64,000 nucleotides of DNA from DASCOT01 sp965197275 (GCA_965197275.1 CBDAMQ010000029.1:186001-250000), one strand, 5' to 3'; positions 23,897-34,008 are shown, numbered from the stretch's first letter. Translations and numbers: made by a program. The notes: a model not told the origin generated them from the letters alone.

Positions 23897-26800
23897 CTGG
23901 CCAGGGTGAGGGTGCAGTGGTTCCTCGGCCCGCTGAGGCCGAAATCGGCTCTCACGGCACGAAACGGACCATGAGATCGGCACGCTGATAACTCTCGGTA
24001 GTTCCCGGAAGGACGATCTCCACTATGGCTCGTCCCGGGGCCTTCGACGATGACCTCGGTGGTGGCAGCTCCTTCTACGGAACGTACTGCCCACGGCGTT
24101 GCGATCTCCAGCCGGTAGATGCGGCCCGGGATGCCCTCGAGTCGCAGCTGCAGGGCACCGCCGATGACCACTGACTCGATCACTCGCAGCGCCGAGCTGG
24201 CATCGCCGGGCTCAGGTGAGGGGAGGGGCTGCACGACTTCCGGGTAGGCGCTGTGACGGAACACCACGACAGCCCGCGGCTCGGTCATGGTGACCGCAAC
24301 CCGCGCTTCCTTCTCCTGAGGGTGGTCGATCACCGAGAGGCCACCGGCGATGGCCACGCCGGTAGTATTGTCGGGGTCGAGGTTGACGAGCACGTCACGC
24401 GGGAAGGGCAGAGCGAGCTCGAGCTGCACCGGATCGCTGCCGGCCAATCGGTCGATCGTGAAACCGCTCGACTCCCGGCCGCGGAAGATCGCGAAGCGAA
24501 ACGACTCGGCGCCCACTCGCACCGGTTGTACGGTGGTCTCCGCCCACCCTCCCGGCAGGTGCGGGTAGATCTTCAGTCGGCCTCGTATGGCGTCCGGCCG
24601 AATCCCGAGCATTCCCTCCACGGCCGGGAGGATGGCCATCGCGTGCGACCATGCCTGGTGCGTCGTTTCGCCCACCCCTTCGTAGGTCTCGCCGTGCAGC
24701 GCCTCGGGAATGTGTCCCAGATTGCCATGACGAACGAGGCGCAGATTCTGGTTCAGGTTGAGGTACCCGGCCAGCGGGCGGCCGTGGGCGTACGCCGCCA
24801 GCGATGTCCAGCCTGAGAACAGCGGCCACACCATCCCCTGATGGTAACCATCCGGGTCGTATGCGGGGCTTGAGCGCTCTACCAGTCGGGCGCCCCAGTC
24901 GCTGGTGATCTCGGAACTCGCGAAGCGATCCAGCATCGGCCGCACCTTGGCGGCATCGAGCAGACCGAAGTACATCGGTACGGCTGGCAGGATCGTCGGG
25001 GCCGACTTGTAGCTGCCATCTGCGCGGCGCCCGTAAGAGTAGGTTCGTGCCTGTGGATCCCAGAACCCTTCTTCGAGCGTTGCCGCGGCGACCGCGTGCC
25101 GCTCGCGTGCCAGCGCCGCGAGCTCGTCATCCACCATCCAGACCGCAAGCCGTTCGATGGCCTCCAGCGTGGCTACCCAGAGGCCGGCCAGGTAAAAGGT
25201 CGTGTGCGCACCGTACAGCGCTCCGCCTTCGATCCATCCGTGGCCGACGGCGGTGTTCTCGATCAGCCCATCGCCGTCGGTGTCGGTGCTATCGAGGAAG
25301 CGCATGGCCCGTCGGACGCTCGGCCATAGCTGTCGCAGGAGCTCTCGGTCGCCGGTGGCTCGAACGTAGTGATCGAGGCCGAGAAGAAATAGAGGTGTCG
25401 AATCGGCAGCGTCGTAGTGGATCGTCCACCCGGGTGAGATTTCGTGGGCGATCTTGCCGTCCACATCCTGGTACCGAGCCAAGAAGCGAAGCGCCTCATT
25501 GGTGAGATCGGTGCCGCCATATGCGTTGGCGGCGAATGTTGTCCACACGGCATCGCGGCCGAAGTACCAAGCGTAGCCGGGGCGCCGCAGGAAGTCGTTG
25601 TCGCGGTGCCACGCGGCCGCGGCAGGGTCGGCGCTAGTAGCGTAGCCGGCTACCAGCCCGGTACCCATTCCCGGTGTTGTGACGCGGAACGCGTCCAGGC
25701 CGACCTTAGCCCAGCGAAACGCTTCGTTGAACGTCGGATCCGGAGAGGCGATCGATAGGGACTCGGCGAGGAACTGCCGGTAGTAGTTGGCGCTTTCCGT
25801 CCAGGTGGCCGCCGGGTCTGCGAGCAGTTCGAAATAGGCGTCGCGGGCTTCGGCGCCGTCGTCGACTGCGCTGGCCACGACGAATGCGACTCCGGGCTGC
25901 AGACTCGGTTCGTACGTCGCTTGGAGCGACACACGGGGGTTGTCTAGCAAGTCGACCACCGCGTCCTGGGCCGGCGGTGGTACGTCCGGCTCCTGGACAG
26001 CGTCCGGGGTGCCAACCTCGATCTGTCGGCCGCCGATCGTGGCGCTCGAAACGGGGGCGCTGAAACCGGCATAGGCGGTGAACGCCGATGCGTGATCCCG
26101 CCAGACTACCGCCGCCGCACCCACATCCCATCCCAGCTCCAAGGGCCCCAGATGCTGCGGCTCGCGTGGCCACATGGACGCGTGATCGCTACGCCAGCGC
26201 GCGTGGATAGTCACCGGGTCAGCGCTCTCGATGTCGAAGAGCGCCACGAGGCCGGGCCGCTCACGCGGCACCGCCAGGTGGGCCACGATCGTGAGGTCGT
26301 CGAAGGCGTATCGAAACGACGCCCCCTCCGGTCGAATCGTGTAGGTGATAGCGTCTGCCGCGGCGTCCAGCCATCTGATCTGCGGCGTTTCGCGCCCGCT
26401 GTCATCGCGGCTGAAACCGAAGCGGAGATCGCGCAGCACGCGGAGCGGGTAACCCCAGAGCTCGTCGATACGCCCATTCCGAGTACCGACGACCAGTGCG
26501 CGGGGACTGTACAGATCGAACGGGGCGTTGTCGGTGATCTCCTGCTCGAGCGCCAGGCCCGATCGTGCTGCGGAGATCGCTTCAACGACATCGGAGCGGA
26601 GCTCGGTAGCAGCCTGCTCGGAGGCCGGCTGATCGAACCAGCGTGGGCCTGTCTGGCGAGGAGCCCAGTAGGTGGTTGCACCGAGCACTCCCGGTAGCTC
26701 CTCGGGGGCGGGATCTGCTTCATCCGCAGGTACCTCTGCTCCGCCCGGAGGCGGTGGTGGGGCGTCGGCGTCGCTGGCGGTCATGGTCCGCACGACGGGG

Positions 26801-27636
26801 AGCGCTACCGCTCCGGTGGACGCCACCGTCGCCCCCGGTGGCGCCGGGGGCCGCTCGCCGCCGAGATACGCCAGCGCGTCTCGGGCAAACAGCTCGAGCT
26901 GCGTGCGGTTTCGGTTGTCCGTATCTGCGAAGTACAAACCTTCGCCGATGACTAGCGCGCGACCGGCACGGCCGTCCCCCGGTGGATACTCAACCACTAC
27001 GCGGTGGTCCACGTCGATGCCGATGTAGCGTTTACCTACCGCCACCACATCACCATCCGCGGGCCAGGCGTCGTCCGTCCAGCGAGCCGCGGCGTATCGC
27101 TTCTCACGATGTAGCGCGCCGGTAAAGACGCCGCCCCAGAAACGGCGCAGCAACGGGTGTCCACGGTAACTCTGCAGGCCGCTCAGCAGGCGCTCATCGT
27201 CTGGTGTCCATCGTGCCCAATCCGTACCGGCCCGGAGACCGACATCGTTCGGCGGCCGCGCTTCCAGCTCCAGTGGAGCCACCCAGGTGGCCGCAAGAAG
27301 CGACAGCATCAGAGGGCCGCCGCCACGCAGGTGTGTTCGCACCGCGTCGAGTGCCGGCTGCCGCATGGCGCTCGCCGGCAGCGCTGTGGAAGCTGCGTGG
27401 TGCCACCAGAGAACGGAGTCCGGGTCGGGGCGTTCGATGTCGAGATCGGAAAACTGTACGAATCGCGTCGTGAATCCCGACTCGGTTCGCAGCCACTGCA
27501 GCGCCGCGCCTTCCTCTTCGGGCATCGTCGGTTCGGCGGCATCGCTGAGAAACGTAATCGAAACGGGTTGCGCGCCGTCGAGCGAAGAGCCCGGCCCCGC
27601 GGTGCCACGACAGCCGAGGATCGCTGTTGCGATCAT
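23893..27636 (-). CDS. Large lipoprotein: ThuA/GATase-like domain plus (alpha/alpha)6 glycosidase-like domain, 3' frameshift
   Basis: A 1247-residue frame. The N terminus (IATAILGC) holds a lipobox but too short a signal; an in-frame CTG at 27672 would give a complete one (SRCRRLAAGIAMIATAILGC). Residues about 20-250 resemble a ThuA/glutamine-amidotransferase fold. Residues about 640-1100 look like a debranching-enzyme/GH15 toroid: GYAWYFGRDAVWTT, DAADSTPLFLLGLD, GHGWIEGGALYG, YHQGMVWPLFSGW. The last 45 or so residues are out of frame: one base removed in the C/G run at 24034-24042 restores RAIVEIVLPGTTESYQRADL and a stop at 23952. It is the last gene of the efflux operon. Substrate unknown. 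Confidence 0.75.
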   Translation of the reverse strand: MIATAILGCRGTAGPGSSLDGAQPVSITFLSDAAEPTMPEEEGAALQWLRTESGFTTRFVQFSDLDIERPDPDSVLWWHHAASTALPASAMRQPALDAVRTHLRGGGPLMLSLLAATWVAPLELEARPPNDVGLRAGTDWARWTPDDERLLSGLQSYRGHPLLRRFWGGVFTGALHREKRYAAARWTDDAWPADGDVVAVGKRYIGIDVDHRVVVEYPPGDGRAGRALVIGEGLYFADTDNRNRTQLELFARDALAYLGGERPPAPPGATVASTGAVALPVVRTMTASDADAPPPPPGGAEVPADEADPAPEELPGVLGATTYWAPRQTGPRWFDQPASEQAATELRSDVVEAISAARSGLALEQEITDNAPFDLYSPRALVVGTRNGRIDELWGYPLRVLRDLRFGFSRDDSGRETPQIRWLDAAADAITYTIRPEGASFRYAFDDLTIVAHLAVPRERPGLVALFDIESADPVTIHARWRSDHASMWPREPQHLGPLELGWDVGAAAVVWRDHASAFTAYAGFSAPVSSATIGGRQIEVGTPDAVQEPDVPPPAQDAVVDLLDNPRVSLQATYEPSLQPGVAFVVASAVDDGAEARDAYFELLADPAATWTESANYYRQFLAESLSIASPDPTFNEAFRWAKVGLDAFRVTTPGMGTGLVAGYATSADPAAAAWHRDNDFLRRPGYAWYFGRDAVWTTFAANAYGGTDLTNEALRFLARYQDVDGKIAHEISPGWTIHYDAADSTPLFLLGLDHYVRATGDRELLRQLWPSVRRAMRFLDSTDTDGDGLIENTAVGHGWIEGGALYGAHTTFYLAGLWVATLEAIERLAVWMVDDELAALARERHAVAAATLEEGFWDPQARTYSYGRRADGSYKSAPTILPAVPMYFGLLDAAKVRPMLDRFASSEITSDWGARLVERSSPAYDPDGYHQGMVWPLFSGWTSLAAYAHGRPLAGYLNLNQNLRLVRHGNLGHIPEALHGETYEGVGETTHQAWSHAMAILPAVEGMLGIRPDAIRGRLKIYPHLPGGWAETTVQPVRVGAESFRFAIFRGRESSGFTIDRLAGSDPVQLELALPFPRDVLVNLDPDNTTGVAIAGGLSVIDHPQEKEARVAVTMTEPRAVVVFRHSAYPEVVQPLPSPEPGDASSALRVIESVVIGGALQLRLEGIPGRIYRLEIATPWAVRSVEGAATTEVIVEGPGTSHSGDRPSGNYRELSACRSHGPFRAVRADFGLSGPRNHCTLTLAS

Positions 27637-27676
27637 GGCGATCCCGGCGGCGAGCCGGCGGCAGCGACTCAGCGGG

Positions 27677-29305
27677 CTACCGCGGCCGGTCTGGTATCCC
27701 GGCCATCGCGATGCTCATCCCGAGGCTCTCGAGCAGCGTACCTTTGGTCTGCTCGAGTCGGGCGACCGAGTTCATGTAGTTCGTGATCGCTTGCAGCTCT
27801 GAGGTCCTGGCGTTCGCGAGGTCGCGTTGAAAACGTAGCAACTCGAAGTTCGTCGTCGTACCGACGGCGAACTTGCGCTCTTCGGCGTCGAGCTGACGCT
27901 CCGCTAGCTCGCGGGCCACGGTGGCCTGTGCCACTTGCTGGGCACCACTGGTCACCTGACGAACGGCCTTGGTGATATCCACTCGCAGCTGCTGTTCGCG
28001 ATCAGCGATCTGCGCGCTGAGCTGGCGCTCGTTGATAATCGCCTGCGCGTGCTGCGCCCTGGCAGCCCAGTTGTTGATCGGGAACTGCACCTGAAGCCCC
28101 ACCTGCCAGTTGCGGAAATCGCCGGAGAACAGGTTGCGGAGCGCGTCGGAGAAACCGCCTTCCTGTACCTCGAGGATATCGGTGGAGAGGAATCCGCCGC
28201 CCCTGATCAAAGTGTCACCGCCCTGTCCCGAGAGCACGATCGAGCCATTGAAGTTGACCTGCGGCAAGAGCGCGTTACGCGCCGTGCGTACGTTCAGGGC
28301 CCGCGTGCGCGCCTGAATCCGCAAACGCTGAAGCTGTGGGTCGCGCTCGAGCGCCTGCTCGATCGCTCCCCGGAGGTCGATGACATCGCCGGTGACCTGG
28401 GGCTCGTCGGCGGCCACGAGTCCGACCTCCCATCCCGCCTGGGCGGACGCCTCGACGTTGACCAACCGCTTCAGATCGTCACGGGCGTCCGCCAGGGCCT
28501 GTTGCGCCTGGGTGAGCTGGAGCTCGTTGGTGGCGACCTGCTGCTCGGCCTGGATCGTCTCGATCGGAGCCAGCGTGCCGATTTCTACCTGCACCTTGTT
28601 GCGCTCGAATTGCTGCCGCGCCAGGTCGAGTGACAGTTCCTTGACGGCCAGGTCATCCTCGGCGAAAACGAGCTGCCAGTATGCCTGGTAGACGCTCAGC
28701 ATCGTCTGCTGCACCTGGTCGCGGAAGGTCTCCATCGTGACTTCGAGATTGTCCTGCGCGATGATGATCTGAGCTCGGTTCGACTCTCGTCCGCGGTCTC
28801 GAAGCAGGGGCTGGGTTAGTTGAACCCGCAGAGTCGAGCTGAAGTTCGGGTTGAAAGTCGAGAACGAGTTGGTGCTGAAGCGGCGCTGCGCCGTCCAGTT
28901 CACTGAGTAGTTGGTGCCGTACTCAAGCAAGTGACTGAACCCGAATCCGCCGGAGAACGTCTCGTCGGTAACGACGTCGCCGCCCGCCAGTGTGGTTGTG
29001 CCCTGGCTGGTGTTCTGTCCGTAGGCACTCGGGAGATCGAACGTCACACTGGGGTCGAACCGCCCCCGGGCGGAGGTGATGTTCTCAGCCTGCACCTCCG
29101 GCGCGAACTTGTTGATACGCACCTGGAGGTTGTGCCGCAGCGCCATCTCGACGGCATCGCGTAGCGTGAGGTCGAGCGTCGTACCCGGGTCCTGCTGCGC
29201 GGCGTCGGCTGAAGCCTGGTCCTGCGCCGACGCGGGCGGCGCGCCAACGGTGAACATAGCCGCGGCAACCAGACACAGGAGCCGGAGTGTTCGCGGTCGG
29301 ACCAT
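27677..29305 (-). CDS. TolC-family outer-membrane efflux channel
   Basis: A 542-residue TolC-like protein with a signal peptide (MVRPRTLRLLCLVAAAMFTV), then LDLTLRDAVEMALRHNLQVRI at the start of the mature region and two long coiled-coil halves with the internal repeat (DLRGAIEQALERDPQLQRLR in the second). The start was moved to the ATG opening the signal peptide. It is downstream of an adaptor, an ATPase and two permeases on the same strand, so it supplies the outer-membrane exit of a MacAB-type tripartite pump. Confidence 0.93.
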   Translation of the reverse strand: MVRPRTLRLLCLVAAAMFTVGAPPASAQDQASADAAQQDPGTTLDLTLRDAVEMALRHNLQVRINKFAPEVQAENITSARGRFDPSVTFDLPSAYGQNTSQGTTTLAGGDVVTDETFSGGFGFSHLLEYGTNYSVNWTAQRRFSTNSFSTFNPNFSSTLRVQLTQPLLRDRGRESNRAQIIIAQDNLEVTMETFRDQVQQTMLSVYQAYWQLVFAEDDLAVKELSLDLARQQFERNKVQVEIGTLAPIETIQAEQQVATNELQLTQAQQALADARDDLKRLVNVEASAQAGWEVGLVAADEPQVTGDVIDLRGAIEQALERDPQLQRLRIQARTRALNVRTARNALLPQVNFNGSIVLSGQGGDTLIRGGGFLSTDILEVQEGGFSDALRNLFSGDFRNWQVGLQVQFPINNWAARAQHAQAIINERQLSAQIADREQQLRVDITKAVRQVTSGAQQVAQATVARELAERQLDAEERKFAVGTTTNFELLRFQRDLANARTSELQAITNYMNSVARLEQTKGTLLESLGMSIAMAGIPDRPR

Positions 29306-29452
29306 GCGATCTCTGGACACGTTGTCGGGGCTCGAGGAGTTCAATCGGCGAAGGAGTCGCCGAACAGTGAGGGTTCCGAAGAGGCGCACGACGCCTGCCT
29401 GTTCATTGAGGAGACGGTCGCCCACCGCTCGTTGTTTCAGGAAACGAACCCA

Positions 29453-30712
29453 TTACTCGTACCGTAACGCTTCTACCGGGTCGAGCCGGGCCGCACGGTT
29501 AGCAGGATAAATACCGGAGGCAACACCGATCAAGGACGAGGTTCCGACGGCGATAGCGAATGACCACCAAGGTAACGATATCGGGAAGCCGGTGGCCTTG
29601 TGCGCCGCGTATCCCACGCCCGCGCCGACCAGCGCCCCCAGGACACCACCGGCGGCCGCAAGCACGATCGCCTCGGTCAGGAACTGCAAGAGGACGTCGG
29701 AGCGCCGCGCGCCGAGAGCCTTGCGAACACCGATCTCTCGCGTGCGCTCGGTGACAGACACGAGCATGATGGCCATAACGCCGATGCCGCCGACCATCAG
29801 CGCCACTGAGGAAAGTGCCACCAGGGTCAGGAAGAAATACTGCGTGAGGCTGTTCCACAGCTCCAACAAGGTCTCCTGGGTGGTGAGATCGAAGTCCCGC
29901 TCCTCGTCGGCGCGCAGCCCGTGGCGTGCGCGCATGATGCCCTCGACCTCGGTTTGCATCCGCTCCACCCCGTACTCGGCCTTGGCTCGCATGACCACCA
30001 TCGCCCCCTTGGGCCGTGGACCGAACAGCTTGCTGTAGTTGGTGGATGACACCAGAACGAAGTTGTCGGCCTGGTCACCGCCCGCCAGGCTGGCGGCATC
30101 GCGCGACTTGATGGTGCCGATGACGCGATACTCGCGGCCGTTGACGCGCACTCGACGGCTGATCGGGTCGCGATCAGGAAACAGGACCGAGCTCGGGCCG
30201 GCCCCGAGGACGACCACATCCGATCGCTGACGCACATCGATGGAGCTGATGAATCGCCCGAGATCGAGCTCCATGTCGCCGGCTTCGAGGAAGCGTGGGG
30301 CTATGCCCATCACCTGAGTCTGGTTGGTGCGACGCCCGGAGAATCGAACCGCGGCCTGGGTCGGCGGAAACCCGGCGCCGTACATGATCGAGACTCGTTC
30401 CACCGATTCGGCCAGTCGGCCGATGGCCTCGGCGTCGCGATCCGTGATGTCCGGACGAGCGTTCAGTCGCCGGAACTCCTCTCCCGAGGTGATCAGCCGA
30501 CCTCCCCATTTGATCAGGTAGACGGTGTCCGACCCGAGCGATTCGATCTGGCCGGTCATCGACTGATCGAAGCCGCGGATGAGGCTCGTCATCCCGACCA
30601 CCATCGTGATGCCGATGACGATGCCGAGGATCGTGAGGAACGAGCGCATCTTGTGCGCTCGGAGGCTCTCCCAGGCCATCGCCAGGACCTCGCTGACGAC
30701 GATCGAGCGCAT
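29453..30712 (-). CDS. MacB-like ABC transporter permease (second)
   Basis: A 419-residue FtsX/MacB permease: one N-terminal helix (MRSFLTILGIVIGITMVVGM), a large periplasmic MacB_PCD domain, then three helices with VTERTREIGVRKALGARRSDVLLQF and the end IYPANRAARLDPVEALRYE. The ATG shares one base with the stop of the preceding permease gene (TAATG), so the two are coupled. Having two different permeases suggests a heterodimeric pump. Confidence 0.94.
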   Translation of the reverse strand: MRSIVVSEVLAMAWESLRAHKMRSFLTILGIVIGITMVVGMTSLIRGFDQSMTGQIESLGSDTVYLIKWGGRLITSGEEFRRLNARPDITDRDAEAIGRLAESVERVSIMYGAGFPPTQAAVRFSGRRTNQTQVMGIAPRFLEAGDMELDLGRFISSIDVRQRSDVVVLGAGPSSVLFPDRDPISRRVRVNGREYRVIGTIKSRDAASLAGGDQADNFVLVSSTNYSKLFGPRPKGAMVVMRAKAEYGVERMQTEVEGIMRARHGLRADEERDFDLTTQETLLELWNSLTQYFFLTLVALSSVALMVGGIGVMAIMLVSVTERTREIGVRKALGARRSDVLLQFLTEAIVLAAAGGVLGALVGAGVGYAAHKATGFPISLPWWSFAIAVGTSSLIGVASGIYPANRAARLDPVEALRYE

Positions 30713-31959
30713 TATTCGTGCCGCAGCGCGGCGATGGGATCGAGCTTGGCGGCGCGACTGGCCGGATAGATGCCGAAGACCACGCCGACCACCATTACGG
30801 TCGCCAACGCTGCCGCGACCGACCAGGGAACGAGTACGAACGGTAGCGGGGTAAAGCTCGAGATCGCTGCCGCGGCCACATAGCCGAGCGTAATTCCGGC
30901 CACCCCGCCGACGAGCGAAACGGTCACCGCCTCGACCAGGAATTGCCACAGGATTTGCTGGTAGGTGGCCCCCACTGCCTTGCGGATTCCGACCTCCCGT
31001 GTTCGCTCGGTGACCACCATCAGCATGATGTTCATGATCACGATTCCGCCGACTACCAACGCCATGGCGACGATGCCGATGAGGGCTCCGTAGAGGCCGG
31101 AGGTGAACTGGTGATAGAGGTTCAGGAAGGTGTCGGAGCTGGTGACGGCGAAATCGTCCTCGTCGCGCGGTCGCAGTCGATGTCGAATTCGCATCAGCGT
31201 TCGCGCTTCCTCCATCGAGGCCTCGACGAGGTCTGGGCTGCGCGGCTTGACGCGGAACTCCAGCGAGCTTCGGTAGCCGAAAAGGCGCTGCCAAACCCCG
31301 ATCGGAATCACGGCGACTTCATCCTGACTGAAGCCGAACGCCGAGCCGCGGCTTTCGAGCACCCCGATGACGACGAAGTGTAGGCTCCGGATGCGCACGC
31401 GGCGGCCTATTGCTGCCTCGGCTGAGAGGCCGGGAAACAGCTTCTCCAGCATGTCCAGCCCGAGCAGGGCGACGGACCGGTTGCGGTCCACCTCGAGGGC
31501 AGAGAAGTAGCGACCGGCACGAATCCCTGTCGGGTCGAGGAGCGCCCAGTCATAGGACCGTCCTTCGATGCTCACTCCATCGACCGACTGGCCGCCGTAT
31601 TCGACCGGTGCGTTGCGCTCCTGCCCGACCGATAACGCGGCGATCGTGGTTGCCTCTTGGCGCACGAAGCGGCCATCGGCGCGTGTCAGCCGTGGTCGGT
31701 TTCGCATCGCCATCGCCTCCTCGTGGGAGAAGGCGATCCCGGAGCGCTCGATCGAATATACGTCGGCGCCCTCGCCGGTGAGAAGCCCGGTGACCTCGGC
31801 GTTGACGCCCTGGATGATGGTCACTACCAGGATGATCGACGTCACGGCGATGATGTTACCGAGCACGGTCAGAAACGATCGGAGCTTGTTTGCCCAGATC
31901 GAATCGAGGGCGATGAGCACACCTTCCGATAGCCCGACGGCGCGACGAGAGGTGCTCAT
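30712..31959 (-). CDS. MacB-like ABC transporter permease (first)
   Basis: A 415-residue paralogue of the next permease in the operon, with the same layout: helix 1 (LRSFLTVLGNIIAVTSIILV), a periplasmic domain, three C-terminal helices with VTERTREVGIRKAVGATYQQ, and the end IYPASRAAKLDPIAALRHE. Its ATG overlaps the stop of the ATPase gene by four bases. It probably pairs with the second permease and the shared ATPase. Confidence 0.94.
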   Translation of the reverse strand: MSTSRRAVGLSEGVLIALDSIWANKLRSFLTVLGNIIAVTSIILVVTIIQGVNAEVTGLLTGEGADVYSIERSGIAFSHEEAMAMRNRPRLTRADGRFVRQEATTIAALSVGQERNAPVEYGGQSVDGVSIEGRSYDWALLDPTGIRAGRYFSALEVDRNRSVALLGLDMLEKLFPGLSAEAAIGRRVRIRSLHFVVIGVLESRGSAFGFSQDEVAVIPIGVWQRLFGYRSSLEFRVKPRSPDLVEASMEEARTLMRIRHRLRPRDEDDFAVTSSDTFLNLYHQFTSGLYGALIGIVAMALVVGGIVIMNIMLMVVTERTREVGIRKAVGATYQQILWQFLVEAVTVSLVGGVAGITLGYVAAAAISSFTPLPFVLVPWSVAAALATVMVVGVVFGIYPASRAAKLDPIAALRHE

Positions 31960-32705
31960 CCGGCGGATGCGTGCTCGGAATGGATCTGACGTGGCGTCTG
32001 GCGCTCGTCGCGCACGATCTCGCCGTCGAGGAAATGCACCGCCCGGTGGGCGTACTCGGCGATGTCCGGTTCGTGCGTGACGACGATTACTGTTTGACCC
32101 CGTTCGTGCAGCTCGATGAAAAGCTCCATCACCTCGTACGAGGTCTTCGAGTCGAGGTTTCCGGTGGGCTCGTCGGCTAGCAGGATGGCCGGATCGTTGA
32201 CCAGCGCCCTGGCGATAGCGACACGTTGCCGCTGGCCGCCTGAAAGCTCATTCGGCCGGTGGTCCGAGCGGTCCGCGAGGCCGGTCATCTCGAGCGCTTG
32301 CAGCGCCCGCTTCTTGCGCTCCCGACCGGAGATTCCGCCGTAGATGAGCGGCAGCTCGACGTTGTGCAACGCCGTCGCGCGCGGCAGCAGGTTGAACGTC
32401 TGAAAGACGAAGCCGATCTCACGATTGCGCACGGCGGCGAGCTCGTTGTCGTCGAGGTTGCTGACCTCCTGCGCGTTGAGCGTGTACGTACCGGCGGTCG
32501 GCGTGTCGAGGCAACCGATCAGGTTCATCAGGGTCGACTTGCCGGAGCCCGAGGGCCCCATGACGGCGATGAACTCGTTCTGCCGTACGTCCAGATCAAC
32601 GCCACGAAGGGCCTCGACCTGGATCTTCCCCATGTCGTAGATCTTGGTCAGTCCACGAATCTGGATGATCGGTCGAGCGCTGTCGCCGTTGTCCCCGTCG
32701 TTCAT
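31956..32705 (-). CDS. MacB/LolD-type ABC ATPase
   Basis: A 249-residue ATPase of the lipoprotein-release/macrolide-export group. Walker A is MGPSGSGKSTLMNLIG, the signature is LSGGQRQRVAIARALVN, Walker B is ILLADEPTGNLD and the H-loop VIVVTHEPDIAEYA. It would drive the two permeases on the same transcript. Four bases separate it from the adaptor gene upstream. Confidence 0.96.
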   Translation of the reverse strand: MNDGDNGDSARPIIQIRGLTKIYDMGKIQVEALRGVDLDVRQNEFIAVMGPSGSGKSTLMNLIGCLDTPTAGTYTLNAQEVSNLDDNELAAVRNREIGFVFQTFNLLPRATALHNVELPLIYGGISGRERKKRALQALEMTGLADRSDHRPNELSGGQRQRVAIARALVNDPAILLADEPTGNLDSKTSYEVMELFIELHERGQTVIVVTHEPDIAEYAHRAVHFLDGEIVRDERQTPRQIHSEHASAG

Positions 32706-32709
32706 GCGC

Positions 32710-34008
32710 TCACTCCGTCTCTTCGGCAGACCGGTTTCGCGACGTCGATCCGGGGTCGACGCTTTCGCCCGTCTGCAGCGTGCGGATCACGTTGAAAGGG
32801 CCGACCACTACCTCGTCGCCCTCGCCGACCCCGTCGAGCACCTCGAAGTAGCGCTCTCCGGCCACGCCGATCGACACCGGGACGAACTCCGCTTTGCCGT
32901 CGCGCACGAGGAACGCGCCCTCGAGCTCCTGGAACTCTTCCTCATCATCATCGCTATCTGTACTGCCGGCGTCGACCTCGGCGAGGAGCTCGGCGATGGG
33001 GTCGCGCTGTACGACCTTGCCGTCCTCGTCCAGCTCCACCTCGCGGAGTATCAGCGATTGGATGGGCACCGAGAGCGCCTGGCTGCGCGTGGCGGTGACG
33101 ACGTCGGCGGTGCACGAGAGCCCCGGTCGGGCCCCTGGGACAGCTTCGAGCACGCGTACGACCACCTTGAAGTTGATCGCTTGAGTGCTCGAGGTCGCTT
33201 GCGCGCCGCTGATCGGACTGCGGCCGACTTCGATCACTCGCGCGGCGAACACATCATCAGGAAAGGCGTCGATGCGTACCTCCGCTTCTTGCCCCAGCTC
33301 GACGTCCACGATGTCAGTCTCGTCGATCTCGATCTCGGCCTCGACGAACGAGAGATCGGCGATCGTCAAAAGAACCGTGCCCGGATTGTTCATGGTTCCG
33401 GTGATCGCCGTCTCACCCTCCTCGATGCTGAGCTTGGTGATGACCCCGTCGATCGGCGATTGGAACGCCACCTGCGACAGATCATGCTCAGATTGCTTGA
33501 GCTGAGCGCGTAGCCGCTCGACATCGGTTTCGCGCATCTGCAGGTTCTGCTCCTCGCGCCGCACCGACTGGAGAGCGTCGAGGTAGGCCTCTTCGGCCAG
33601 CAGGTCCTGTTGGTACAGGCCCTCGCGCCGGTCCAGGACATCGTTGGCGTAAGCGAGATTCTGGCGCGCAAGCTCGGCGTTGGTCTCGGCGGACTGAATC
33701 GAAGCTTCCACTTGCTCGACGGCGCTCCGGTAGCGAACCGGGTCGATTCGAAGCAGGAACTGGCCGGTCGACACCTCCTGCCCCTCGAGCACGGAAAGCT
33801 GCACCACGCGACCGCTGACGTTGGAGGAGATGTCGACCTCCTTAAACGGCCGGATCTTGCCGGAACCCGAGACCGTTGCCGTCAGATCGCGACGTTTGAC
33901 GTTCTCGGTTTGCACCTCGATCGCCTTCGGCGTCCGGCCTCGATTCGCGTAGACGCCGGCGGTGACGACGAGTGCCCCGACGACCCCGATGAGTATCTTC
34001 TTCAGCAT
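32710..34008 (-). CDS. Periplasmic adaptor (membrane fusion protein), MacA/HlyD family
   Basis: A 432-residue adaptor with an N-terminal membrane anchor (MLKKILIGVVGALVVTAGVY), a split lipoyl/barrel-sandwich domain (GSGKIRPFKEVDISSNVSGR and SPIDGVITKLSIEEGE), a central coiled coil of about 90 residues, and beta-barrel and membrane-proximal domains. An acidic run (DSDDDEEEFQELEG) interrupts the C-terminal part. As first gene of the operon it would link the permeases to TolC. Confidence 0.94.
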   Translation of the reverse strand: MLKKILIGVVGALVVTAGVYANRGRTPKAIEVQTENVKRRDLTATVSGSGKIRPFKEVDISSNVSGRVVQLSVLEGQEVSTGQFLLRIDPVRYRSAVEQVEASIQSAETNAELARQNLAYANDVLDRREGLYQQDLLAEEAYLDALQSVRREEQNLQMRETDVERLRAQLKQSEHDLSQVAFQSPIDGVITKLSIEEGETAITGTMNNPGTVLLTIADLSFVEAEIEIDETDIVDVELGQEAEVRIDAFPDDVFAARVIEVGRSPISGAQATSSTQAINFKVVVRVLEAVPGARPGLSCTADVVTATRSQALSVPIQSLILREVELDEDGKVVQRDPIAELLAEVDAGSTDSDDDEEEFQELEGAFLVRDGKAEFVPVSIGVAGERYFEVLDGVGEGDEVVVGPFNVIRTLQTGESVDPGSTSRNRSAEETE

